Of a DNA stretch of 5,238 nt, positions 1 through 4,927 are shown one piece after another. The notes below the pieces were generated by a model that saw nothing but the letters and a program-made list of their open reading frames with translations, was not told where the DNA came from and made no database searches. The stretch covers positions 1 through 5,238 of the forward strand of contig CAMOFW010000055.1 in assembly GCA_946613765.1 (NCBI GenBank), in the 5' to 3' direction. A program made the position numbers and the translations under genes. This DNA comes from an uncultured Mycoplasmatota bacterium (GTDB lineage Bacteria; Bacillota_I; Bacilli_A; RF39; UBA660). Every line of letters starts with the position of its first letter. The stretch's first letter is position 1.

Positions 1-1350
1 AAATATAGAGAAGTCTTCGATAGTAATAAAAAATATTCTTTAGTTACATTAAGTAATAATATTACATATGTTAAAGGTGCTAGCGAAGTATTATTAGATA
101 AATGTAATTATTATTTAGATAGTTTAGGTAATAAGAAATTATTATATGATAAAGATAGAATAAAGAAATTAATAGATAGGTATAGTAGTGAAGGTATTAG
201 AGTATTAATGTTAGCATCTACTTTAGAAGATAATATATCTAATTTAACTTATCAAGGTATAGTATTAATCAAGGATAATTTAAGAGATAGTAGTAGATTA
301 ACAATAAATAAATTAGAAAATGCTGGTATTAATACTATTATTGTTAGTGGAGATTCTTTAAATACAGTTAAGAGTATAGCTAGAGAAATAGATATATTAG
401 ATGATAATAGTGTTTGTTTAACTAGTGAAGAGTTTAATAAATTAAGTGATGAAGAAGTTAAAGATATATATCCAAGATTAAAAGTAATAGCTAGGTCTTT
501 ACCAAATGATAAAAGTAGATTAGTTAAAATATTAGAAGATAATAAATTAGTGGTTGGTATGTGTGGTGATGGGGTAAATGATGCATCAGCATTAAGACTT
601 GCTAATGTTGGTTTTGCAATTGGTTCTGGAGTAGAAGTTGCAAAAGAAGCTAGTGATATTATTATTTTAGATGATGATATTAAGTCTATTGCTAAGGCTA
701 TACTTTATGGTAGGACTATTTTTAAAAGTATAAGAAAATTTATTGTGTTTCAATTAACTGTTAATTTATGTGCTATGTTAATATCTATTATTGGACCTAT
801 TCTAAGTATTTCTAGTCCAGTAACAGTTATTCAAATGCTATGGATAAATATGATTATGGATACATTAGCAGGTATAGCATTTTCATATGAAGCACCACTA
901 GATGAATACATGAAGGAATTACCTAAGAATAGTAATGAAAAGATTATTAATAAGTATATGATTAAACAAATATTATCTATGGGTATTTATAGTGCATTAA
1001 TAAGTTTATTATTTTTAAAATGTAATATATTTAGATTATTTATAAGTGATAATATTAAAAGTATTATGACATCTTATTTTGCATTATTTGTATTTATGGG
1101 CATATTTAATGCGTTAAATTCTAGAACTACAAGAATTAATCTATTTGCTAATATATTTAGAAATAAAGTGTTTATAATTGTATTTTTACTTATATTTATT
1201 ATTCAATTATATTTAATATATTATGGAAGTGATTTATTTAGAACTTATGGATTAACTATTGAAGAATTAATATATGTAATTATATTATCTTTAAGTGTAA
1301 TACCAGTTAATATATTCTTTAAATTGAAATATAAAAATAAAGAAATATAA
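1..1350 (+). CDS. P-type cation-transporting ATPase, Ca2+-type (C-terminal part, 5' end outside window)
   Basis: Membrane pump that couples ATP hydrolysis to cation export, most likely Ca2+. The frame is open from base 1, so the ATG at 208 is internal and the 449 visible codons are the C-terminal part of the protein. The nucleotide-binding domain shows FDSNKKYS (residues 6-13) and KGA (25-27). The phosphorylation domain shows DNLR (92-95, DPPR-like), VSGD (115-118) and GDGVNDASAL (189-198), where the usual Pro of GDGxNDaPAL is Ser. The DKTG phosphorylation site and TGES motif must lie upstream of the window. Six membrane spans follow (about 248-269, 273-295, 321-339, 353-372, 387-407, 421-440). 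M5 has FQLTVNLCA and M6 has LWINMIMDTLAG, very close to plasma-membrane (P2B) Ca2+-ATPases. Ala replaces the M5 acidic residue of SERCA site I, which suggests one Ca2+ per cycle. There is no extended C-terminal regulatory tail. Family assignment is firm; the Ca2+ substrate is inferred. Confidence 0.93.
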   Translation, partial: KYREVFDSNKKYSLVTLSNNITYVKGASEVLLDKCNYYLDSLGNKKLLYDKDRIKKLIDRYSSEGIRVLMLASTLEDNISNLTYQGIVLIKDNLRDSSRLTINKLENAGINTIIVSGDSLNTVKSIAREIDILDDNSVCLTSEEFNKLSDEEVKDIYPRLKVIARSLPNDKSRLVKILEDNKLVVGMCGDGVNDASALRLANVGFAIGSGVEVAKEASDIIILDDDIKSIAKAILYGRTIFKSIRKFIVFQLTVNLCAMLISIIGPILSISSPVTVIQMLWINMIMDTLAGIAFSYEAPLDEYMKELPKNSNEKIINKYMIKQILSMGIYSALISLLFLKCNIFRLFISDNIKSIMTSYFALFVFMGIFNALNSRTTRINLFANIFRNKVFIIVFLLIFIIQLYLIYYGSDLFRTYGLTIEELIYVIILSLSVIPVNIFFKLKYKNKEI

Positions 1351-1352
1351 AG

Positions 1353-1374
1353 AATCGACTTATAGTCGATTTTT
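1353..1374. terminator. Bidirectional intrinsic terminator between convergent ATPase and cotJC
   Basis: AATCGACT (1353-1360) pairs with AGTCGATT (1364-1371) around a 3-nt loop, and plus-strand T residues run 1370-1374. It starts 3 nt after the ATPase stop. The cotJC stop codon (1360-1362, minus strand) lies at the loop, and the last cotJC codons form one stem arm. The minus-strand U-run is weaker and interrupted (TTCTTTATATTT). Confidence 0.75.
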
Positions 1375-1914
1375 ATAATCTTCATATAGTTCTTTAAATC
1401 TATTGTAGTGAACTACTTCTCTTTGTCGTAAGAAAAGTAGAGGGTTTAATACTTCTTCGTTTTGACATAGGTCTATTAGTGCTTCATATGATGCTCTAGC
1501 TTTTTCTTCTGCTGCCATATCTTCTGCAAGATCTACAATAGGATTTCCAGTTGATGCTATATATTCGCTAGTAAAGGGAAGTCCTATAGCATTAGATGGA
1601 TATACACCAGTTCCATGTTCTGTAAAATAACATGCTAAATCATATTCTTTTAGTTCATCAATTGTTGCTCCTTTAGTTAGTTCAGTAAATAGAGTAGATA
1701 TTATTTCAACATGAGCTAGTTCTTCAGTTGCTATATCTTTTAGTAACATTTTACCTTTATCATCTGGCATAGAAAAACTTTGAGTGAAGTAACGAATTGC
1801 TGCTGCTAGTTCGCCAGCACTACCTCCAAGAGCTGTTAATAAATATTTAGCCATAGGTAAATCTTTTTTAGTAATGTTAATAGGATATTCTAATTTCTTT
1901 TCAAATTTAAACAT
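1360..1914 (-). CDS. cotJC: CotJC, spore-coat manganese-catalase-like protein
   Basis: 184 aa, the usual size for CotJC, a four-helix-bundle protein of the dimanganese catalase family found in the endospore coat. The N-terminus FEKKLEYP and the segment GSAGELAAAIRYF (31-43) are family hallmarks. Probable metal ligands are E35, E65 and H68 (in TEELAH), E136 (in AAEEKA) and E166/H169 (in REVVH). The E136-H169 spacing matches the corresponding pair of manganese catalases as I recall it. All positions are filled, so hydrogen peroxide dismutation is plausible although not proven. It is the distal gene of the cotJ operon. Its ATG overlaps the end of the upstream CotJA/B gene by 8 bp, and its GGAGG site (1923-1927) lies inside that gene with 8-nt spacing, which suggests translational coupling. 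Family identification is confident; enzymatic activity is inferred. Confidence 0.92.
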   Translation of the reverse strand: MFKFEKKLEYPINITKKDLPMAKYLLTALGGSAGELAAAIRYFTQSFSMPDDKGKMLLKDIATEELAHVEIISTLFTELTKGATIDELKEYDLACYFTEHGTGVYPSNAIGLPFTSEYIASTGNPIVDLAEDMAAEEKARASYEALIDLCQNEEVLNPLLFLRQREVVHYNRFKELYEDYKNRL

Positions 1915-2320
1915 ATTTTATACCTCCAGTATTTATTGAATTATCTACCCAAGTATAAGTATCTTTTAAAGTATTATCTTGGCATAAAATATAATATTTG
2001 TCTTCATATAATTTTTTATAATCATTATATTTATTTGAATACATTTTAAATATATTATAGATGTCTTCATCATCTTTATGTAGATCTAGATATAATCCTA
2101 AATCTATTAAAGCAAAATTTAATTCGTAAATATTAAGTAATAATTTAGTTTCTTCATTTAATGATTCAATAAACTTAGGATTTATATTTTTATATGATTT
2201 ATATTCTTTATTAAACATGTTACCCTTTATTAATCCTTCTTTTAGATTTGCTAGGGTATTATTATCATTTGATATGTTATTAATAATAATATTTAAATCA
2301 TTTTGATTATCAAAAAACAT
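1907..2320 (-). CDS. cotJB: CotJA-CotJB fusion-type spore coat protein
   Basis: 137 aa, longer than typical stand-alone CotJB (about 85-100 aa from memory). Residues about 56-130 match CotJB: LLNIYELNFALIDLGLYLD, then HKDD, a helix rich in K/Y/D, and the family's TWVDN near the C-terminus (123-127). The N-terminal part has NLKEGLIKGNMF (25-36) followed by YKSYKNINP, which resembles the short CotJA core (PEEaLkrGtlF...PY). I read the protein as a compressed CotJA joined to CotJB. In Bacillus these are separate genes in the order cotJA-cotJB-cotJC, and here the order is kept with no free cotJA. Translation starts at 2320 behind AAAGGAG (2328-2334) with 7-nt spacing. The protein is expected in the mother cell and spore coat. 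The CotJB part is confident; the CotJA part is a by-eye resemblance. Confidence 0.8.
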   Translation of the reverse strand: MFFDNQNDLNIIINNISNDNNTLANLKEGLIKGNMFNKEYKSYKNINPKFIESLNEETKLLLNIYELNFALIDLGLYLDLHKDDEDIYNIFKMYSNKYNDYKKLYEDKYYILCQDNTLKDTYTWVDNSINTGGIKYV

Positions 2321-2340
2321 ATTATTTCTCCTTTCTTTTA

Positions 2341-2349
2341 TAAAATATG
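2341..2349 (-). promoter_or_regulatory. Possible sporulation-sigma -10 element for the cotJ operon
   Basis: On the minus strand 2349-2341 reads CATATTTTA, just upstream of the cotJ ribosome site. It fits the CATA-type -10 boxes of the mother-cell sigma factors (sigma-E CATAnnnT, sigma-K CATAnnnTA). I see no convincing matching -35 element, so the call rests on position and on the known mother-cell expression of cotJ in Bacillus. Confidence 0.3.
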
Positions 2350-2354
2350 TAATC

Positions 2355-2384
2355 TAGGTAAATTACCACTAGTTCTTTTACCTA
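2355..2384. promoter_or_regulatory. Inverted repeat, possible operator in divergent promoter region
   Basis: TAGGTAAA (2355-2362) is the exact reverse complement of TTTACCTA (2377-2384). The left arm is also part of an 11-bp palindrome GGTAAATTACC (2357-2367), so three GGTAA-type half-sites lie within 30 bp. The element lies upstream of the expected start sites in both directions and would not be in either transcript, which favours a DNA-binding site over an RNA hairpin. The binding protein is unknown. Confidence 0.45.
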
Positions 2385-2389
2385 ATGTG

Positions 2390-2398
2390 TGATAAAAT
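2390..2398 (+). promoter_or_regulatory. Extended -10 promoter for the Lys-rich membrane protein gene
   Basis: TGA followed by TAAAAT (2393-2398) forms an extended -10 element (TGnTAAAAT), about 25 bp before the chosen ATG. No good -35 hexamer is present 16-18 bp upstream, which is common for extended -10 promoters. The right arm of the inverted repeat ends 5 bp before it, so a protein bound there would block RNA polymerase. Confidence 0.5.
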
Positions 2399-2423
2399 AA
2401 TTTTAAGAAAGTAAGGGTTGAAT

Positions 2424-3233
2424 ATGGAAAATAGTAAAAAAACTACTACTAAAAAGTCTAATAATAAAAGAGTTGTAAAAAACGTTAATGCTGCAGTTAA
2501 AGCAACTCCTAAAAAAGTAGTTAGTGCTCCAAAGAAAAGTGTTACTAAAGTTGCTTCTAAACCAGCAGTTAAAAAAGCTCCTGTAAAAAGAACAGTAGCT
2601 AAAACTAAAGTTAATGTAAAAAAAGCTAGTGTACCTAAAACAGTTGTTAAACCTAGTGTTAAAGTTGAAACTAAAACTAAGGTAGAAGATAATTCATTAA
2701 ATAAAGATTTAGTTATGAGAAGTATATTACTTGTTTCATATACTTTAATAATTGTATTCTTAGTTATTGGTTTTGTAGATTCATTAACTACAACTAAAGA
2801 AAAAACAAGAGATAAAGTAGATCCAGCATCATATGTTGAAACAAAGGGTGGATTTGATAAGAGTAATATTATAGATTATAAAGATGCTTCATTTAAGCTA
2901 AGTGCATTAAATGGTAACTATTTTATTTATATTACTTATAATGATAAAGAAGTTAATTTATTTGAAAAAGAACTAGTTAAATTATTAGAAGAGAAAAATA
3001 TTAAAGATAAATTCTATTATGTTAATATTGATGAAATTAAAAATGAAGAAAATTTAATTGAAAAAGTTAACAGAATTTTTGGATTTAGTGATGCTTTAGT
3101 AGTAAAGGTTCCAACAATAGTTTATGTTAATAGTGAAAATATTGTTAGAAATGAAAACATTATTACTAGAATTGATGATAAGCTAATTGATATTAATGAT
3201 GTTAAGAGTTTATTAGATAGAAATGGATTTTAA
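2424..3233 (+). CDS. Membrane protein with Lys-rich histone-like tail and CxxC-less thioredoxin-like domain
   Basis: 269 aa. The start is taken as ATG 2424, because TAAGGG (2412-2417) sits 6 nt before it and would directly abut the alternative TTG at 2418. Residues 1-88 are low-complexity Lys/Ala/Val/Thr/Pro sequence (KKAPVKRTVAKTKV-like), resembling histone H1-type tails. A single hydrophobic span lies at about 99-119. By the positive-inside rule the basic tail is cytoplasmic and the C-terminal part is outside. Residues about 155-269 alternate beta and alpha elements (NYFIYITY, FEKELVKLLEE, KFYYVNID), and VPTIVYVNSENI (229-240) matches the cis-Pro and following strand of thioredoxin folds. 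The CxxC site is absent and the protein has no cysteine, so it cannot be a redox enzyme. The tail might bind nucleic acid, ribosomes or anionic lipid. It is a single-gene unit with its own promoter and terminator. Function unknown. Confidence 0.72.
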   Translation: MENSKKTTTKKSNNKRVVKNVNAAVKATPKKVVSAPKKSVTKVASKPAVKKAPVKRTVAKTKVNVKKASVPKTVVKPSVKVETKTKVEDNSLNKDLVMRSILLVSYTLIIVFLVIGFVDSLTTTKEKTRDKVDPASYVETKGGFDKSNIIDYKDASFKLSALNGNYFIYITYNDKEVNLFEKELVKLLEEKNIKDKFYYVNIDEIKNEENLIEKVNRIFGFSDALVVKVPTIVYVNSENIVRNENIITRIDDKLIDINDVKSLLDRNGF

Positions 3234-3259
3234 AAAATAGTTCTATAACTATTTTTTTT
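3232..3259 (+). terminator. Intrinsic terminator after the Lys-rich membrane protein gene
   Basis: The stop codon overlaps a hairpin: AAAAAATAGTT (3232-3242) pairs with AACTATTTTTT (3247-3257) around loop CTAT, and eight T residues run 3252-3259. The trmL ribosome site begins 5 nt later at 3264, so no promoter fits between terminator and trmL. Confidence 0.8.
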
Positions 3260-3276
3260 CTTTAAGGGAGGTTATT

Positions 3277-3789
3277 ATGTTAAATATTGTTTTATTTGAA
3301 CCAGAGATACCACAAAATACTGGTAATATTATGAGAACATGTGTTGCTACACATACTAAATTACATTTAATTAAACCATTAGGTTTTTCTTTAGATGAAA
3401 AATATATTAAAAGAAGTGGAGTAAATTATATACAATATTGTGATTATGAAGTATATGAAAATATTGATGATTTTTATTCTAAAAATAAAGGTACTTATTA
3501 TTATTTAACTAGATATGGTCATAAACCTCATACTTCATTTGATTATTCAAATAAAGATGAAAATATATATTTTATATTTGGTAAAGAATCTACTGGTATT
3601 CCTCCAAAGTTATTAAAACCACATTTAGATCATTGTATGAGAATTCCTATGACTGATAAGGTTAGGGCTTTAAATGTTTCTAATAGTGTTGCTATAATGC
3701 TATATGAAGCATTAAGACAACAAGATTATTTAGATCTTTTAAGAGATGAACCTCATAAGTCAAAAAATTATATTGAGGAGAGTGAATAA
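3277..3789 (+). CDS. trmL: TrmL-type tRNA (cytidine/uridine-34 2'-O)-methyltransferase
   Basis: 170 aa, close to the roughly 155-160 aa of TrmL (YibK/CspR), a SPOUT-class knotted methyltransferase. The family uses S-adenosylmethionine to methylate the ribose 2'-OH of the wobble nucleotide in certain tRNA-Leu isoacceptors, acting as a cytoplasmic homodimer. The three SPOUT motifs are visible. Motif 1 is LFEPEIPQNTGNIMRTC (6-22) with the invariant NxGNIxR. Motif 2 is IFGKESTGIPP (100-110), and motif 3 is MRIPM...RALNVSNSVAIMLYE (121-144). Motifs 2 and 3 form the trefoil knot and cofactor pocket. The ATG lies 5 nt after a strong AAGGGAGG (3264-3271). The zinc-ribbon gene starts 2 nt after the stop, so the two are probably co-transcribed. 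The last 15 or so residues are a charged tail beyond the usual domain. Identification is confident; the substrate is taken from the family. Confidence 0.93.
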   Translation: MLNIVLFEPEIPQNTGNIMRTCVATHTKLHLIKPLGFSLDEKYIKRSGVNYIQYCDYEVYENIDDFYSKNKGTYYYLTRYGHKPHTSFDYSNKDENIYFIFGKESTGIPPKLLKPHLDHCMRIPMTDKVRALNVSNSVAIMLYEALRQQDYLDLLRDEPHKSKNYIEESE

Positions 3790-3791
3790 TT

Positions 3792-4055
3792 ATGCATTGC
3801 AAATATTGTGGAACAGCTTTATCTAAGAATTCACCAATATGTCCTAAGTGTAAAAGAATAATGAGTCAAGAACAATTAGAGATGAGAAAAGAAATGAATG
3901 GTGTTAATAATCCATACATGCAAAGGTTAGAAAAGTTGGGTTTTGAAAAAGGAAAGTATAAATTAGAAAATAATGGAGAACATATTAGTATCAAACCATA
4001 TGTTATTATTCTATTAATATTACTTGTAATAGTTTTAATAGCTTGGATATTTTAA
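3792..4055 (+). CDS. Small zinc-ribbon protein with C-terminal membrane anchor
   Basis: 87 aa. Residues 3-6 (CKYC) and 17-20 (CPKC) form a four-cysteine zinc ribbon (CxxC-10-CxxC) followed by KR. A charged helical linker (about 24-60, SQEQLEMRKEMN) leads to one strongly hydrophobic span (about 70-87), IKPYVIILLILLVIVLIAWIF, that ends the protein. The layout is that of a tail-anchored protein with its zinc knuckle in the cytoplasm. Such N-terminal zinc ribbons occur in many Firmicute membrane proteins of unknown role, often as protein- or nucleic-acid-contact modules. The Shine-Dalgarno AGGAG (3776-3780) lies within the last trmL codons, with a long 11-nt spacing to the ATG. The next gene's AAGGAG overlaps this gene's stop, placing it inside the trmL operon. 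Function is not known. Confidence 0.8.
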   Translation: MHCKYCGTALSKNSPICPKCKRIMSQEQLEMRKEMNGVNNPYMQRLEKLGFEKGKYKLENNGEHISIKPYVIILLILLVIVLIAWIF

Positions 4056-4067
4056 GGAGATAAAAAT

Positions 4068-4559
4068 ATGTTTTACTTAAGTATAAAAATATTTTTTGCT
4101 AGAATACTTGATGTATCACTTGGAGTAATTAGAACTGTTGAAATTGTAAGAAAGAATACAATTAGGGCAGTGCTAATTGCTTTTTTTGAGGTTTTAATTT
4201 GGTATATAGTAGCAAGAGAAGCATTAACTTATAAAGAATTTAATATTTTTATTGCTATATGTTATTCAGCTGGATATGCATTTGGTACTTTAATTGGATC
4301 ATTTATATCTAATTATTTTATAAGTGGTAATTCCGGTATTTTTATAGTTAGTAAAGTAATTAAGAAAAAAGAAATAAATTTTATTAAAAATAATGGATAT
4401 AGATTATCTTCTTTGACACTTGATAATGACAATAAGATGTTATTTATTGAAATAGATAATAGAAAAGTAAAAGACTTATTATCCTTGATAAAGTCAATAG
4501 ATAGACAATCATTTGTGTGTATAATTGATGCAAAGAAAAATTTTTTTAATTTTTTATAA
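4068..4559 (+). CDS. UPF0316-family (DUF5698/DUF2179) membrane protein
   Basis: 163 aa, similar in size and layout to the UPF0316 family (e.g. B. subtilis YebE), though somewhat shorter. Three hydrophobic segments lie at about 3-22, 31-50 and 58-83. The first contains FARILDVSLGVIRTVEIVR (10-28), and the third has the Gly-rich AICYSAGYAFGTLIGSFIS, matching the family's YALGYGLGVxVG region. The C-terminal part (about 90-157) is a DUF2179-like soluble domain: GIFIVSK, then NNGYRLSSL and a FVCIIDAKK end, corresponding to the family's 'FIIAYEPK'. In other proteins DUF2179 lies at the cytoplasmic end of membrane proteins and is thought to be a ligand-binding or regulatory ACT-like fold. The start is supported by AAGGAG (4054-4059) 8 nt upstream, overlapping the previous stop. 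It is the last gene of the trmL operon. Biochemical function is unknown; family assignment is by motif resemblance. Confidence 0.78.
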   Translation: MFYLSIKIFFARILDVSLGVIRTVEIVRKNTIRAVLIAFFEVLIWYIVAREALTYKEFNIFIAICYSAGYAFGTLIGSFISNYFISGNSGIFIVSKVIKKKEINFIKNNGYRLSSLTLDNDNKMLFIEIDNRKVKDLLSLIKSIDRQSFVCIIDAKKNFFNFL

Positions 4560-4582
4560 AATGTCTATTGACATTTTATAAA
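4553..4582 (+). terminator. Hairpin terminator of the trmL operon
   Basis: A perfect 13-bp stem pairs TTTATAAAATGTC (4553-4565) with GACATTTTATAAA (4570-4582) around loop TATT. The UPF0316 stop codon is inside the left arm. The U-run (TTTT then ATAAA) is in the right arm and is modest. The -35 box of the next promoter overlaps loop and right arm. Confidence 0.65.
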
Positions 4583-4596
4583 TATTATAGTATATT
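4568..4596 (+). promoter_or_regulatory. Near-consensus sigma-A promoter for the intergenic RNA
   Basis: A perfect -35 TTGACA (4568-4573), 17-bp spacer and -10 TATATT (4591-4596, one mismatch) make this the best promoter in the window. It predicts a start near 4603. No protein gene follows for more than 300 bp, so its product is the structured RNA. Confidence 0.8.
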
Positions 4597-4602
4597 TAAA
4601 TT

Positions 4603-4880
4603 ACTTAATAGAGAGTAGTAAGAATTGGCTGATGTAGAATTTATTTTACATTGGCGAGTTCTTACTCATTATACTAGTGTTTTCTATTAATGATCTTTAT
4701 TAACAGATTATATTAGTTATTTGTGAATGCTAAGTTCTCGTCTACTATTAAGTATGTAATTACATAGGTTTATGTGACCTAACAGATGAGAGATTGATTA
4801 GTAAATCTGTCAATTTACTATTTAATTCATTCTTCTCACATAGGGTATGATATTTTGACAGATTATCATACTTTTTTTTT
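4603..4880 (+). ncRNA. Candidate independent structured non-coding RNA, family not recognised
   Basis: This about 280-nt stretch has no plausible ORF but has a strong promoter at one end and an intrinsic terminator at the other. A perfect 10-bp helix pairs TACTTAATAG (4602-4611, its first base just before the predicted start) with CTATTAAGTA (4745-4754), closing a 5' domain. Inside it, 4617-4666 folds into a long hairpin: AGTAAGAA with TTCTTACT at the base, GU-rich middle, TGTAGAA with TTTTACA around loop TTTA, and one G-G mismatch in 23 positions. The 3' domain has TAGGT/ACCTA (4765-4769/4777-4781), the 8-bp TAGTAAAT/ATTTACTA hairpin (4799-4806/4813-4820) and the terminator stem. The loop at 4771-4777 complements 4836-4842, and 4805-4813 complements the terminator loop. 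I see no SRP GGAAG...GCAGCC core, RNase P or tmRNA ends, or T-box GGTGGNACCGCG. It could instead be a leader of the sortase gene. Confidence 0.6.
4843..4880 (+). terminator. Strong intrinsic terminator of the intergenic RNA
   Basis: GTATGATA (4845-4852) pairs perfectly with TATCATAC (4864-4871), followed at once by nine T residues (4872-4880). The 11-nt loop (4853-4863) is unusually large for a terminator and carries TTGACAGAT, complementary to an upstream hairpin loop. Confidence 0.85.
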
Positions 4881-4911
4881 GACATTTTTTTTAGTTTTGT
4901 TATGTTACTAT
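4879..4911 (+). promoter_or_regulatory. Probable promoter of the sortase-like gene
   Basis: A perfect -35 TTGACA (4879-4884) starts in the last T residues of the preceding terminator. Candidate -10 boxes are TATGTT (4901-4906, 16-bp spacer) or an extended TGTTACTAT (4903-4911, spacer too long for this -35). Transcription would begin about 10-15 nt before the Shine-Dalgarno sequence, giving a very short leader. Confidence 0.55.
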
Positions 4912-4927
4912 TTATCTGGTGATATTA

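Noticed and set aside
208..210. ATG at 208 as the start of the ATPase gene
   Set aside because: The same frame is open back to base 1 and encodes conserved nucleotide-binding motifs (FDSNKKYS, KGA), so this Met is internal.
2418..2420. TTG at 2418 as start of the Lys-rich protein
   Set aside because: The AGGG directly abuts the TTG with no spacing, whereas ATG 2424 in the same frame has a 6-nt spacing.
4727..4756. Short ORF ATG 4727 (10 codons ending in TAA)
   Set aside because: No Shine-Dalgarno sequence, very short, and lies inside the proposed closing helix of the RNA.
4855..4860. TTGACA in the terminator loop as a -35 box
   Set aside because: No -10-like hexamer 16-18 bp downstream (that stretch falls in the T-run).
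4603..4880. T-box leader for the downstream gene
   Set aside because: The start GAGAGTAG and the terminator look T-box-like, but the essential GGTGGNACCGCG T-box sequence is absent, and the next gene is a sortase-like protein with its own promoter.
4603..4880. SRP RNA, RNase P RNA, 6S RNA or tmRNA
   Set aside because: The length would allow SRP RNA, but the GGAAG...GCAGCC core is missing. RNase P GAAAGTCC/ACAGAA signatures and tRNA-like CCA ends are absent. The 5' end pairs with the middle of the RNA and not the 3' end, unlike 6S.
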